From assembly GCF_011762095.1 (NCBI RefSeq), contig NZ_JAASQO010000005.1, forward strand, positions 124,001 through 188,000: a stretch of 64,000 bases of DNA. The letters run 5' to 3'. A model generated the notes under the pieces. The model was given only the letters and a program-made list of their open reading frames with translations, did no database searches and had not been told where the DNA came from. The stretch is from Parvibaculum indicum (GTDB lineage Bacteria; Pseudomonadota; Alphaproteobacteria; Parvibaculales; Parvibaculaceae). Positions 1-11,600 of the stretch are shown in pieces. The number at the start of each line of letters is the position of its first letter. Positions within the stretch are counted from its first letter, which is position 1. The position numbers were made by a program, and so were the translations under genes.

Positions 1-2081
<2,081 letters not shown>

Positions 2082-2121
2082 CGGGTTTCTCCTCCTCCGC
2101 CCCCGCCGGGGAGAGCGCATA

Positions 2122-2149
2122 GAAAAAGGGAGATGGCGACCCATCTCCC
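2122..2149 (-). terminator. Intrinsic terminator after rpmA
   Basis: On the minus strand GGGAGATGG (2149-2141) pairs perfectly with CCATCTCCC (2136-2128) across a 4-base loop and is followed by TTTTT (2127-2123). It ends the rplU-rpmA transcript about 50 bases past the rpmA stop. The GNAT-obgE-proB genes would then depend on read-through or their own start. Confidence 0.85.
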
Positions 2150-2200
2150 TCTTTGAAACCCAGGATGGACGCCACCGGCGAGGTGGCATCCCCGCCCTTG

Positions 2201-2476
2201 TCAGTCGGCCGCTTTCGGCATGTCCGCCGGTACGACGGACACATAGGCGCGGCCACCCTTGCGGGTACGGAAGGCGACGACGCCTTCGGACTTCGCGAAA
2301 ATCGTGTGGTCCTTGCCCATGCCGACATTCTCACCCGGGTGCCACTGCGTACCGCGCTGGCGGATGATGATGTTGCCGGGGATGACCTGCTCGCCGCCGA
2401 ACTTCTTGACGCCGAGACGGCGGCCGGCACTGTCGCGACCGTTGCGGGATGAACCGCCTGCCTTTTTATGAGCCAT
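2201..2476 (-). CDS. rpmA: 50S ribosomal protein L27
   Basis: The 91-residue protein begins [16 protein letters not shown] and has the L27 core ([19 protein letters not shown] and a [17 protein letters not shown] stretch). L27 reaches the peptidyl-transferase centre with its N terminus. There is no cleavable N-terminal extension of the Firmicutes kind. It lies 22 bases downstream of rplU, the usual order, and a terminator follows it. Confidence 0.98.
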   Translation of the reverse strand: MAHKKAGGSSRNGRDSAGRRLGVKKFGGEQVIPGNIIIRQRGTQWHPGENVGMGKDHTIFAKSEGVVAFRTRKGGRAYVSVVPADMPKAAD

Positions 2477-2498
2477 TTTGTCTGCTCCTTGCTGCCGT

Positions 2499-2810
2499 TC
2501 AGCCGGCGATGCCGGTGATCTTCAGGACGGTGAGGTCCTGACGATGGCCGTTCTTGCGGCGCGAATTCTGACGGCGGCGCTTCTTGAAGATCGTGATCTT
2601 GGGACCGCGGGCCTGCTCGACCACCTCGGCGGTGACCTTGGCGCCGTCCACAAGCGGAGAGCCCAGCTTGGTCTCGCCTTCGCCGCCAACCATCAGGACC
2701 TCGGCCAGTTCGACCGTGGCGCCGGGCTCGGCATCGAGCTTTTCGACCTGCAGGACGTCGTCTTTTGCGACTTTATACTGTTTGCCGCCGGTCCGGATGA
2801 CTGCGAACAT
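2499..2810 (-). CDS. rplU: 50S ribosomal protein L21
   Basis: The 103-residue protein starts [14 protein letters not shown], the signature L21 N terminus, and has the basic C-terminal [16 protein letters not shown] motif that contacts 23S rRNA. ATG 2810 is chosen because upstream residues in the open frame are not L21-like and because this places the gene just after a well-formed promoter and leader. It is first in the rplU-rpmA unit. Confidence 0.98.
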   Translation of the reverse strand: MFAVIRTGGKQYKVAKDDVLQVEKLDAEPGATVELAEVLMVGGEGETKLGSPLVDGAKVTAEVVEQARGPKITIFKKRRRQNSRRKNGHRQDLTVLKITGIAG

Positions 2811-2831
2811 CGGAATACCACCATGTAAACG

Positions 2832-2869
2832 AAAAAGGCCGGGCAGGCGCTCAAGGAGCGTCCCGGGCC
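2832..2869 (-). terminator. Terminator-like hairpin in the rplU leader (possible attenuator)
   Basis: Reading the minus strand, GGCC, GGG and CGCTC (2869-2848 side and its partner) form a 12-pair interrupted stem with a 3-base loop (2855-2853) and small bulges. TTTTT (2836-2832) follows at once. The structure lies between the predicted transcription start near 2875 and the rplU ATG at 2810. It is therefore inside the leader and could cause premature termination. It could also end read-through from pcs. Confidence 0.7.
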
Positions 2870-2881
2870 GAATTGGCGGGG

Positions 2882-2909
2882 AATATACAGGCCGGCCCTT
2901 ATGTGTCAA
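2882..2909 (-). promoter_or_regulatory. Sigma-70 promoter of rplU-rpmA
   Basis: On the minus strand a perfect TTGACA -35 (2909-2904), a 16-base spacer and a TATATT -10 (2887-2882) precede rplU. The start point would be near 2875, leaving a leader of about 65 bases that contains the hairpin at 2869-2832. Confidence 0.85.
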
Positions 2910-2964
2910 GCCGAAGACGGGGCGAATCCGGCCCGATTGGCCCGGAAATCCTGCTCCGGAGGCT

Positions 2965-3732
2965 CTAGCGGTCCCGGCGGCCCCAGAGCGGGCTTGCCGT
3001 GCGCCAGGCGCAGAGCCCCAGAAAATAGAGGGATGCCGCCGTCCAGAGGCCGAAAGCCCCCGGAAAGGCGTCCGCCGGGGCGATGGCGGCGGGGGTCGCG
3101 GCCACTAGCCAGAGGGTGAGCGTGGCCCAGAGCGCCGTCACGGCCAGCGTCAGGGGCCTCAGCATTGCCACCCGGAAAGGGTGGACGAACTTCGCCGGGA
3201 CGAAGGTGAGAAGCCCCAGCAGGGCGATGATGACGAGATTGGTCCAGGGGCCCGTCGCCGCCAGCCAGAAACAGAGCACGACGAGGTTCCAGGTGGCGGG
3301 GAAACCGGAGAAATAATTGTCCCAGGTCTTCATTTCGCGGTTGCCGAAGCAATAGAGCGCGCTCGTCATGATCCAGCCGGCGGCGGGGATTTCCCAGCCC
3401 GGCGGCACCAGGCCGAAGCGATAGACCATGAGGGCGGGAATCACCGCATAGGTCAGATAATCGATTACATGGTCCAGAATCGCCCCGTCGAAACGCGGCG
3501 CGAACTCGGTGACGCGGAGCTTGCGCGCCATCGGGCCGTCGAAGCCGTCGATCAGGAGGGAGACGCCGAGCCAGATCAGCGTCATGCGCGGATCGCCCGC
3601 GATGAGGGCGGCAATGGCCAGAAGCGCGGCGATGACGCCCGACGCGGTAAAGGCATGGACCGCCCAGGCCGCGGCCACGCGGGCCCTGTTCGTCCCTTTG
3701 GGGTTTTCAACTGCGTTGTCGTTCCGGTCCAT
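2965..3732 (-). CDS. pcs: Phosphatidylcholine synthase (CDP-alcohol phosphotransferase family)
   Basis: Pcs condenses CDP-diacylglycerol with choline to make phosphatidylcholine in the inner membrane. The 255-residue protein has about eight hydrophobic segments and the complete CDP-alcohol motif: D62, D65-G66, A69-R70, G83, D87 and D91. ATG 3732 is preferred over ATG 3747 because GGAGG lies five bases upstream of it; the frame upstream of that would run through the antisense of a tRNA. Pcs is typical of alphaproteobacteria that take up choline. Another CDP-alcohol transferase is possible, but length and motif fit Pcs well. Confidence 0.88.
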   Translation of the reverse strand: MDRNDNAVENPKGTNRARVAAAWAVHAFTASGVIAALLAIAALIAGDPRMTLIWLGVSLLIDGFDGPMARKLRVTEFAPRFDGAILDHVIDYLTYAVIPALMVYRFGLVPPGWEIPAAGWIMTSALYCFGNREMKTWDNYFSGFPATWNLVVLCFWLAATGPWTNLVIIALLGLLTFVPAKFVHPFRVAMLRPLTLAVTALWATLTLWLVAATPAAIAPADAFPGAFGLWTAASLYFLGLCAWRTASPLWGRRDR

Positions 3733-3822
3733 CCGCCCCTCCGCCATGGGCGGTAGTGTAACAGCCCCGGCGCCATCTCCACAGGCATGTGCAAAGGCAT
3801 GTAATGATCGTGCAATGCGGGG

Positions 3823-3852
3823 TTGTGCGGCAGGGCATCCCCGGTCTACATT
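3823..3852 (+). promoter_or_regulatory. Probable promoter of tRNA-Ser
   Basis: TTGTGC (3823-3828), an 18-base spacer and TACATT (3847-3852) lie about 50 bases upstream of the tRNA. It is a moderate match to a sigma-70 promoter. Confidence 0.45.
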
Positions 3853-3903
3853 CCGCGCCGTTTCCCGGATCGCGGCGGTTTCGTCGCATCCGCAGCTGCG
3901 TCT

Positions 3904-3993
3904 GGAGAGGTGGCTGAGTGGTTGAAAGCGCCGCACTCGAAATGCGGTATAGGGGTAACTCTATCGGGGGTTCGAATCCCTCCCTCTCCGCCA
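3904..3993 (+). tRNA. tRNA-Ser, anticodon CGA
   Basis: A 90-base class II tRNA. The acceptor arm GGAGAGG (3904-3910) pairs with CCTCTCC (3983-3989). The anticodon stem CCGCA/TGCGG encloses the loop CTCGAAA, giving anticodon CGA for UCG codons. There is a long variable arm, a T loop with TTCGAAT, and an encoded CCA at 3991-3993. Confidence 0.97.
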
Positions 3994-4157
3994 GACTTTC
4001 ATTTTACAATCGGCAAGCCCAAGTCGGTATCGTGCAAAGCTGTCCGCACCGAGCGTTTTTCGCTGCTTTTTTTATGTTTTAAATGCCTGAATTTGACACT
4101 CGGGCGCCCTTTCAGAGAATAGGGCGGATTTTATCTCCCTGAAGACAGTCGGCCCGC

Positions 4158-4943
4158 ATGAGAATGGGACAAGAGATTCCGGTTTTTTTGATCAATCTGG
4201 CGCGGCGCCCGGACCGTCTGGAAACGATGGCGGTGCGTCTTCAGGGCACGCCGTTCGAGCGAGTCGATGCGATCGACGGCCAGGAGCTGTCGTCCACGGA
4301 GCTTGCAGCTTATACGGGCGGGAATGGCGAGCCGGCCATTTCGATTTCCGAAGCGGCCTGTGCGCTCAGTCACAGAAAGATATGGAAACAGCTTCTCTCG
4401 GAGGATATCGCAAGCGCCTGCATCATCGAAGACGATGTTCTGCTTTCTGACGAATTTCCCAAGCTTATGAAAGATGACGAGTGGCTGCCCGACGGGTTCG
4501 ACCTCATCAAGCTGGAGACGATGAAGGTCAAAGTCTATCTGGCGCGGGATATCGTATCGCAGGCGGGGGAGAGGGAGCTTCGTTTTCTCAACAGCTTTCA
4601 CGGCGGCACGGGCGCCTATATTGTGAGCAGGGGCGGGGCGGAGGCCCTGCTGAATGCAACGCACAGCATTGAACGCCCTATCGACAACATGATCTTCGAG
4701 ACGGCGCGCAAACGCGGTGCCGTGGACGTCATGCAGGTCGTCCCGGCACCTTGCATGCAGGATATGCTGTCGCCGGATGGCGGGTCGGTCAGCGACATTG
4801 CTACCGACAGATCCCTGGAGCCGGTGGAGGAAAAACCGCGGGGGCTGAAAAAAATCCTTCGCGAGGGAGGACGTCCCATTCGGCAGCTGGCCGATACGGG
4901 GCGGCGTGTGACGAACAGACGGATGGTCGTTCCGTTTATTTAG
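4158..4943 (+). CDS. Glycosyltransferase family 25 protein (LPS/capsule sugar transferase)
   Basis: The 261-residue protein starts with VFLINLARRPDRLE, the GT25 N-terminal signature, and has IIEDDVLLS, the acidic metal/nucleotide-sugar site of these LgtB/Lex1-like enzymes. It also has the downstream GTGAYIVSRGGAE segment. Family members add galactose or similar sugars to lipooligosaccharide or capsule at the cytoplasmic membrane. A TTGACA (4093-4098) upstream could be its -35. The gene and its downstream neighbour are visibly richer in A/T codons than the flanking genes and start 164 bases after tRNA-Ser, suggesting acquisition. The acceptor is unknown. Confidence 0.85.
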   Translation: MRMGQEIPVFLINLARRPDRLETMAVRLQGTPFERVDAIDGQELSSTELAAYTGGNGEPAISISEAACALSHRKIWKQLLSEDIASACIIEDDVLLSDEFPKLMKDDEWLPDGFDLIKLETMKVKVYLARDIVSQAGERELRFLNSFHGGTGAYIVSRGGAEALLNATHSIERPIDNMIFETARKRGAVDVMQVVPAPCMQDMLSPDGGSVSDIATDRSLEPVEEKPRGLKKILREGGRPIRQLADTGRRVTNRRMVVPFI

Positions 4944-4988
4944 CGCCGGGGTGCGGGAGCGCGCTGCGGAGCTATGGGAAGAGTGGAC

Positions 4989-5804
4989 ATGAGTGTTGCG
5001 GGAAAGCTGGACATACCTTTCAACGACAAGCCGAAGCAGCGCCTGAAGGCGAAAGTTCTGGCCCCGTTTCGCGAGAAGTATCGCGAAGAGCGTGCGATGG
5101 CGGCTTTGCCGGAAAGGTTGGCGACAACCTTTTTTGTAGCGCTCACAACAGAGGACCGGCGTTTTTTCTATGTCCGTAACTCCAAATGCGGATGCACGAC
5201 GGTTTCGCAGCTGATCCATGCCTATGTTTTCGGCCGGTTTTTCGAAGGGAATATCCATCTATGTGACGATATTCCCCATGGCCTCGAAAACTGGCGCCTG
5301 CATATGGAGGCGCTGGCCAACCCGGACACGACCCGGTTCACGATTGTCAGGCATCCGCTCGACCGTGTGAGGTCCGCCTTCTTCAATTTCTTCATCGACC
5401 AGAAAAACATTTCCCCTGAGCAACACATGGGGAACATGGCGGCGCTGGGGCTGGATCTCGAAGATCCGCTTGATCGAAATTTCGACCGGTTCCTCGACTA
5501 TATCGAGATGAGCTTCGAGCAAAGTCGTCTTTACACGGATCGGCATTGGCGTCCCCAGGTGGATAACATCGCCTATGGCGAGATCGATTACGATTTCATC
5601 GGCAAGCTGGAATTTCTGGAACGGGATATACGGCAGGTATTCGAGCGTGCAGGGGCGGTCGACGTTGTCGACAGATTTTTGACGGGCGCCAATTTCAACC
5701 GGTCCAGCAACAGGGGGGGCGATGAATTCGAGCCGTCTCCCCGGCAGCTCCGACGAATTCAGGATTTTTATGCCGAAGACTTCGACGCTTTCGGGTACGA
5801 TTGA
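4989..5804 (+). CDS. Sulfotransferase family 2 protein (carbohydrate-type)
   Basis: These enzymes move sulfate from PAPS to a hydroxyl, often on a surface glycan. The PAPS 5'-phosphosulfate loop is seen as YVRNSKCGCTTV and the 3'-phosphate site as FTIVRHPLDRVRSAFFNF. The overall plan matches Sulfotransfer_2. ATG 4989 gives 271 residues with GGAAG seven bases upstream; ATG 4974 (276 residues) has its GGAG too close. It follows the GT25 gene by 45 bases, so the pair probably builds and sulfates one surface glycan (inference). It is relatively AT-rich, like its neighbour. Confidence 0.82.
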   Translation: MSVAGKLDIPFNDKPKQRLKAKVLAPFREKYREERAMAALPERLATTFFVALTTEDRRFFYVRNSKCGCTTVSQLIHAYVFGRFFEGNIHLCDDIPHGLENWRLHMEALANPDTTRFTIVRHPLDRVRSAFFNFFIDQKNISPEQHMGNMAALGLDLEDPLDRNFDRFLDYIEMSFEQSRLYTDRHWRPQVDNIAYGEIDYDFIGKLEFLERDIRQVFERAGAVDVVDRFLTGANFNRSSNRGGDEFEPSPRQLRRIQDFYAEDFDAFGYD

Positions 5805-5882
5805 CGCCGCGCCGCTATATGGGCCCGTGCGCGATGACGGTATGACGCGCTGGGCGAGCTGCGGAGAATAGCAGTCCGCCCG

Positions 5883-6635
5883 TCACGCCTTGTCGGCCGG
5901 TTTCAGTGACGACAGCAGGTCCACCGGCAGCGGGAACATGATGGTGTTGGTCTTGTCGCCTGCGACGTCGTGCAGCGCCGCGAAATAGCGAAGCTGCATC
6001 GCGGCGGGTTCCGTCGCCAGTTGACGTCCGGCCTCGACGAGCTTTTCGGCGGCCTGCTGTTCGCCTTCCGCATTGATGATCTTGGCGCGCCGGTAGCGTT
6101 CGGCTTCGGCCTGTCTAGCGATGGCGCGGATCATGCTCTCATCGATATCGACATGCTTGATCTCGACATTGGCGACCTTGATGCCCCAGGCATCGGTCTG
6201 TTCGTCGAGGATCGCCTGTACGTCGGCGTTGAGCTTGTCGCGTTCGGCGAGCATTTCGTCGAGTTCGTGTTTGCCGAGGACCGAGCGCAGCGTGGTCTGC
6301 GCAAGCTGGCTGACCGCCGCCATGTAATCCTCGACATTGAGGATCGCCTTGTTCGGCTCAAGAATCCGGTAATAGAGAACCGCGTTCACTTTCACCGACA
6401 CATTGTCGCGCGAAATCACGTCCTGGCTCGGCACGTCCACCACGAAGGTGCGCAGGTCGGTCCGCACCATTTGCTGGATCACGGGGATCAGGATCATGAA
6501 GCCGGGTCCGGCGACTCGTGTATAGCGGCCGAGCGTGAAGATAACGCCGCGTTCATATTCGCGCAGGATGCGGATGGCGGAGGCCAGAAAGATGACCAGC
6601 GCAAAGAGAATGAAGGCAATGAATGCGAAGTTCAT
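5883..6635 (-). CDS. Slipin/stomatin-like SPFH protein
   Basis: The 250-residue protein has one N-terminal membrane segment ([19 protein letters not shown]), then the SPFH domain beginning [16 protein letters not shown], and a C-terminal helical part ([25 protein letters not shown]). Stomatin-like proteins oligomerise in membrane microdomains. It lies 9 bases downstream of nfeD, the classic stomatin/STOPP pair, in which the NfeD-class protease is thought to cleave the stomatin C terminus. Confidence 0.93.
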   Translation of the reverse strand: MNFAFIAFILFALVIFLASAIRILREYERGVIFTLGRYTRVAGPGFMILIPVIQQMVRTDLRTFVVDVPSQDVISRDNVSVKVNAVLYYRILEPNKAILNVEDYMAAVSQLAQTTLRSVLGKHELDEMLAERDKLNADVQAILDEQTDAWGIKVANVEIKHVDIDESMIRAIARQAEAERYRRAKIINAEGEQQAAEKLVEAGRQLATEPAAMQLRYFAALHDVAGDKTNTIMFPLPVDLLSSLKPADKA

Positions 6636-6644
6636 GGGGGGCTC

Positions 6645-8060
6645 CTAACCTTGCGGTTCGCCGAGAATGAGGGTGAGGCCGTCGAGACCGGTGACGGCGA
6701 TTTCGTCGCCGGGCTTGAGGTCGCGGGGGCCGCGGGCATGCCAGCGCTCGCTCTGGGCGAGGACATATCCCTCGCCCTCGCGCCATTCGACGACGCGCGC
6801 CTTGACGCCCGTCATGCCCTCGCGGCCCGTGGTGACATGGCGGCGCTGTTCGCGCCAGACATAGCCCAGCAGCAGGATGAGCAGCAGGCCGGTCGCAATG
6901 GTGGTGATGGCGATGACCGACCATGAAAGCTGGAATTCGGGCGCATCGCTGTCGACCAGCATGGTGGCGCCGATGACGAAGGCGACGAGCCCGCCCAGCC
7001 CCAGCGCGCCGAAAGTGGGCGTCACGGCTTCCGCCACCATCAGCCCCACGCCGAGCGCGATGAGCGCAAGCCCCGCATAGTCGAGCGGCAGCTGGTTCAG
7101 CGCATAGAAACCGAGCACGAGGCAGATCGCGCCGATAATGCCGGGGCCGAAACTGCCCGGATTGGAAAACTCGAAGATCAGGCCGTAAATGCCGATCATC
7201 ATCAGCACGAAGGCCACATTGGGGTGGCTGATGAGCGAGAGCAGTTTCGTCAGGAAACCGGGCTCGATGGTCCGGACGATGAGGCCCTTGGTTTCGAGCG
7301 TCACCTTGCCCGCGCCGGTCACGACTTCGCGCCCGTCGGCCTTTTCCAGCAGCTCGCCGACATTGCCCGCGAGGAGTTCGACGACATTGCGTTGCACGGC
7401 TTCGCTCGCGGTCAGGCTTGCGCCTTCGCGCACGGCCTCTTCCGCCCAGTCTGCATTGCGCCCGTGAAGTTCGGCCAGGCCGCGAATGAGCGCGACGGCG
7501 TCATTGACGATCTTGTGTTCCATCGCCGTGCCGCCGGACGGGGCCTTGTCGTCCCCGGCGGGCGCGTTGCCGCCATCGGCATCCTTCTGGTCCGGCGTCT
7601 TGTCGTCCTCGCCCAGTCCCGGCAGGCCGCCGCCGCCCATCTGTACGGGCGTTGCGGCACCGAGATTGCTCCCCGGCGCCATGGCGGCGAGGCCGGTCGC
7701 ATACATGATGTAGGTGCCGGCGCTGGCCGCGTGGGCGCCTGCGGGTGCGACATAGCCGATGACGGGAATATCGGCGGTGGTGATGAGCGAGATAATGTCC
7801 CGTGTAGAGTCGACCAGCCCGCCCGGCGTATTGATCCGCAGGATGAGGATATTGGCGCGCTCCGCTTCCGCGGTCTCGATGGCTTCGCCGATCTGCTTCA
7901 CTGTGGCGGGGCCGATGGCGCCGGTAATATCGGAGAGGGCGGCGATGCCGCTGCGCTGTTCCTGCTCGGCCGCGCCGGGCGCCGCGGCCCATAGAAGGAG
8001 CCCTGCCAGCGCCAGAGCGGCGGCTGCGAGGCGGCGTATCGTTGCGGGACCGGTTTTCAC
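6645..8060 (-). CDS. Long NfeD protein: ClpP-class membrane serine protease
   Basis: An N-terminal signal peptide ([25 protein letters not shown]) leads into a ClpP/crotonase-like protease domain. The serine lies in [13 protein letters not shown] and the lysine in MEHKIVNDA, giving the Ser-Lys dyad of the 1510-N family. Four or five membrane segments and a C-terminal NfeD OB-fold ([15 protein letters not shown] and on) follow. I prefer GTG 8060 (471 residues), which makes a normal signal peptide; the frame is open to a TTG at 8123. The gene is followed closely by the slipin gene and is divergent from dodecin. A Gly/Asp-rich insertion ([20 protein letters not shown] and beyond) within the protease domain is family-typical but long. 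Confidence 0.92.
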   Translation of the reverse strand: MKTGPATIRRLAAAALALAGLLLWAAAPGAAEQEQRSGIAALSDITGAIGPATVKQIGEAIETAEAERANILILRINTPGGLVDSTRDIISLITTADIPVIGYVAPAGAHAASAGTYIMYATGLAAMAPGSNLGAATPVQMGGGGLPGLGEDDKTPDQKDADGGNAPAGDDKAPSGGTAMEHKIVNDAVALIRGLAELHGRNADWAEEAVREGASLTASEAVQRNVVELLAGNVGELLEKADGREVVTGAGKVTLETKGLIVRTIEPGFLTKLLSLISHPNVAFVLMMIGIYGLIFEFSNPGSFGPGIIGAICLVLGFYALNQLPLDYAGLALIALGVGLMVAEAVTPTFGALGLGGLVAFVIGATMLVDSDAPEFQLSWSVIAITTIATGLLLILLLGYVWREQRRHVTTGREGMTGVKARVVEWREGEGYVLAQSERWHARGPRDLKPGDEIAVTGLDGLTLILGEPQG

Positions 8061-8227
8061 CTTTTTCTTTCCCTTTATTCCTCCCGGGCGGCCAAGTCTG
8101 CCAGAGGGCGGCGACAACACCAAGGCATTCCGGGAATGCGCTCCGCCCGCCCTTGCAGGGCGCCAACGGCTTCTTACGTGTCTTACGGGGCCGTTTTCGG
8201 GGGCATCCGGAAGAAGGACCCTCTCAA

Positions 8228-8434
8228 ATGACCGACAGTGTCTATAAAATCGAGGAAATCGTCGGCAGCTCTCCCAAGGGCCAGGACGCCGCCATTGAAA
8301 ATGCGATCGAAAGGGCGACGAGAACCTTGCGCAACCTCAGATGGTTTGAAGTGGTGGAATCGCGCGGTCATATCGAAGACGGCAAGATCGGCCATTATCA
8401 GGTTCGCCTGAAAGTCGCTTTCACGCTCGACTGA
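8228..8434 (+). CDS. Dodecin flavin-binding protein
   Basis: The 68-residue protein begins [20 protein letters not shown] and contains [10 protein letters not shown]. The Trp at residue 39 is the one that sandwiches flavin in dodecamers. Dodecins store or buffer riboflavin, FMN or FAD in the cytoplasm. Length and sequence match the family throughout. It is divergent from nfeD and appears to be a single-gene unit. Confidence 0.96.
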   Translation: MTDSVYKIEEIVGSSPKGQDAAIENAIERATRTLRNLRWFEVVESRGHIEDGKIGHYQVRLKVAFTLD

Positions 8435-8637
8435 CCCGTAAGTCAGGGCGCGGCGACCCGCCGCACCCGCCTCCCTTTTACGGGGCTTTGCAGTAGCTTC
8501 GGACGGGGCAGATGCGCATTTCCGTATCGAGCCCTGTGTCACGGGCCGCGCTCGGGATATGCTCGGGCGGGCGCCGGCTTTCCGTCGGGGGAGGCGGCGC
8601 ACATAAAACCGTCATCCCCGCGTCGATACTGCTGCCT

Positions 8638-11600
8638 ATGAGCGTTCGCAAAAAATCCGGCCGTGCGAAGCCGTCCGATCCCCCCTCCTTCCCGGCGCGC
8701 GTGGGTTTGCGCCATGGCGCGGTGCCGGGGCGGGGGCGATATTCTGTGGACGGTCTTTACCGCTCCGCCGCCATGCGGGCGACGCTCGAACATGGGCTGG
8801 CGGGCGATGCGCAGGTGACGCGCGCCCGCATCGACCTGCGGACGGGAAATCTGCTGGTCGAATTCGACCGGGCGCTGAGCCATGCGGAGATGGCCTGGCG
8901 TATCGACAGGCTGTTGGCCGGGAAATGCGCGATACCGAAAGGCGCAAAGAAGCAGGCGCCTGCCCGGGAAAAAAAGGCGGGCGGGGGAAAGCCTCCGCCG
9001 GTCCATGAGAGCCCCGGTGCGAAAGGCCATGCCGTGTCGGCGGAAGAGGCGCTTGCCGCCGTCGCCAGCCGCCGCGAGGGGCTGGGCGTGGAAGAGGCGG
9101 CCTCGCGTCTGCGCGAACACGGTCCCAATGAATTGCCGGTCGCCAAACCGCGCTCGGACCTCGCGGTCTTCATCGACCAGTTCAAGAGCCTGCCGGTCGC
9201 CATGCTGGGCGGCTCGGCCGCCATGTCGTTGGCGACAGGAAGTCCGCTCGACGCGCTGGTGACGCTGGGCGTCGTCGGGGCCAATGGCGGCATCGGCTAT
9301 GCGATGGAATCGGGCGCGGAGAAGACGATCCACGACATTACGGGGCGTGGCGAGCATCGTGTGCTGGTCCGGCGCGAAGGTGCCGTGCGGGACATTCTGT
9401 CGCGCGAGGTCGTGCCCGGCGATGTGGTAGTGCTCACGCCCGGCGCCTTCATCGAGGCCGATGCGCGTATCGTCGAAGCGGTCGGGCTGACGGTGGATGA
9501 ATCCTCGCTGACGGGAGAAAGCGTGCCCGTGTCCAAACATGCGGGCACGCTGGACGATCGCGATGCGCCGCTGGGCGAGCGCGCCAATAGCGTCTTTCGC
9601 GGCACCATCGTCGATGGCGGCAGCGGGCTTGCCGTTGTCATGGCCACGGGCGCCGACACGGAGATCGGGCGCATTCAGGCGCTGACCGGCGAAGCGCGCC
9701 CGCCCCAGACCCCCATCGAGCGCGAGCTGGAACGGATGGGGCGCCATCTCGTCTATCTCTCGCTCGGCGTCTGCGGCGGCGTGTTCGCGCTGGGCGTGGC
9801 GCGCGGTCTGGGCACCATGCCGATGCTCAAAAGCGCGGTCGCGCTGGCGGTCGCCGCGGTGCCGGAAGGCCTACCCGCCATCGCCACCAGCACATTGGCG
9901 CTCGGTCTCGGCGAGTTGAAAAAGAAGAATGTGCTGGTGCGGCGTCTGGAGGCGGTGGAAGGGCTCGGCTCGCTCAATGTGCTCTGTTTCGACAAGACGG
10001 GCACGCTGACCCAGAACAGTATGACGGTCGAGAGCCTGCTGGTGGGGGCGGAAACGCTCCATCTGGGGACGGACGGTTTCGGCACCGAAGACGGTCATGC
10101 CGATCTCAAGCGCCATGAAATGAAGAAATTCCTGGAAGTGGCCGCGCTTTGCTCCGAGGTGAAGATCGAAGAGAACGGCAATGGGCCGCTGTTTCACGGC
10201 TCGCCCACGGAGGTGGCGCTTGTCGATCTCGCCGCGCGGGGCGGTGTCGATGTCGCGGCGGTGCGCGGCGACAATCCGGTGGACCGGGTGGCCTATCGCA
10301 CCGAGAGCCGCAAGTTCATGGTCTCGCGTCACCACCGCCTGTCGGAAGAAAAGATTTCGCTCGCCGTCAAAGGCAGTCCCGATCAGGTGTTGCAGCGGTG
10401 CCGCGTGATGGAGGTGAACGGTTCCCTCGCCGCGTTGGACGGCGAAGCGCGGTCAAAAATCCTGGCGGAGAACGAGCGCTTCGCGAGCGAGGGGCTGCGG
10501 GTTCTGGGGCTCGCCTATAGCCACGATCCGGCAAATGCGCCGGAAGAGCCTAAGGACCTCATCTGGCTCGGTCTTGTGGCGATGAAGGATCCGCTGCGCG
10601 GCGGCATGGCCGATCTGATGGCGGAATTCCACAAGGCGGGCATCCGCACGGTCATGATTACGGGCGATCAGCCCGCCACGGCATATGCCATCGCCAGAGA
10701 AGTCGGTCTGGCGGGCGCGGCGGAGCCGGTGATCGTCGATGCGGCGAAACTCGACGGTTTGTCGCCGGAGGCCTTTCGCGGCACCGTCGCGGGCGGCAAT
10801 GTATTCGCGCGGGTGAGCCCTGCGCGAAAGCTCGAAATCATTCGGGCGCTTCAGGAAACGGGGATGCGTGTCGGCATGACGGGCGACGGCATCAATGACG
10901 GTCCGGCGCTCCGGGCCGCCGATGTCGGCATCGCCATGGGGCAGGGCGGTGCGCAATCGGCGCAGGATGTCGCCGATGTGGTCATTCGCGACGACGATCT
11001 CACCACGCTGGGCGCAGGCATCGCGCAGGGCCGCGCGACCTATGCGAATATCCGCAAGGCGATCCATTTTCTGCTGGCCACCAACCTCTCCGAAATCGCG
11101 ATTGTCGCGGCGGAGACGATGGCGCCGGGCGACCAGCTCGAATCGCCCATGGAAATGTTCTGGATCAATCTGGTGACGGATATTCTGCCCGCGCTCGGGC
11201 TTGCGCTGGAAGAGCCGGAGCAGGGCATCATGTCGGTGCCGCCGCGCGATCCCGAGGCGCCCATGTTCACGGCCGATTATTACAAGATGCTGGCAAGCGA
11301 GGCAGGCATCATCTCGGCGGCGTCGCTGGCCGCGCATGGATACGGCCTGCTGCGCTACGGGCCGGGGCCGCGCACGCGCAGCATCACCTTCTCGACTCTG
11401 ATCGGGTCGCAGCTTCTCTTTGCGCTGTCATGCCGTCACGACCGCTTCCACGGGCTCTCGGGCGGCGGGCTGTTCGGGAATAAATATCTGAACGGAACGC
11501 TGACCGCGGCGGGCGCGCTTCAGATTCTGCCGCTCGCCTGGCCGCCGCTCCGCCGGCTGCTGGGGCTGGCGCCCATCGGAATTTCGGACGGGCTCGTCAT

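Noticed and set aside
3733-3936. N-terminal extension of the phosphatidylcholine synthase
   Set aside because: It would run into the antisense of tRNA-Ser; ATG 3732 has a good ribosome site and gives the family length.
4131-5258. 375-codon minus-strand open frame over the GT25 and sulfotransferase genes
   Set aside because: Both plus-strand genes have clear family motifs; this frame has none and spans their intergenic gap.
3970-5880. Integrative element in tRNA-Ser
   Set aside because: I saw no integrase gene and no second copy of the tRNA 3' end, so only horizontal acquisition, not a defined element, is proposed.
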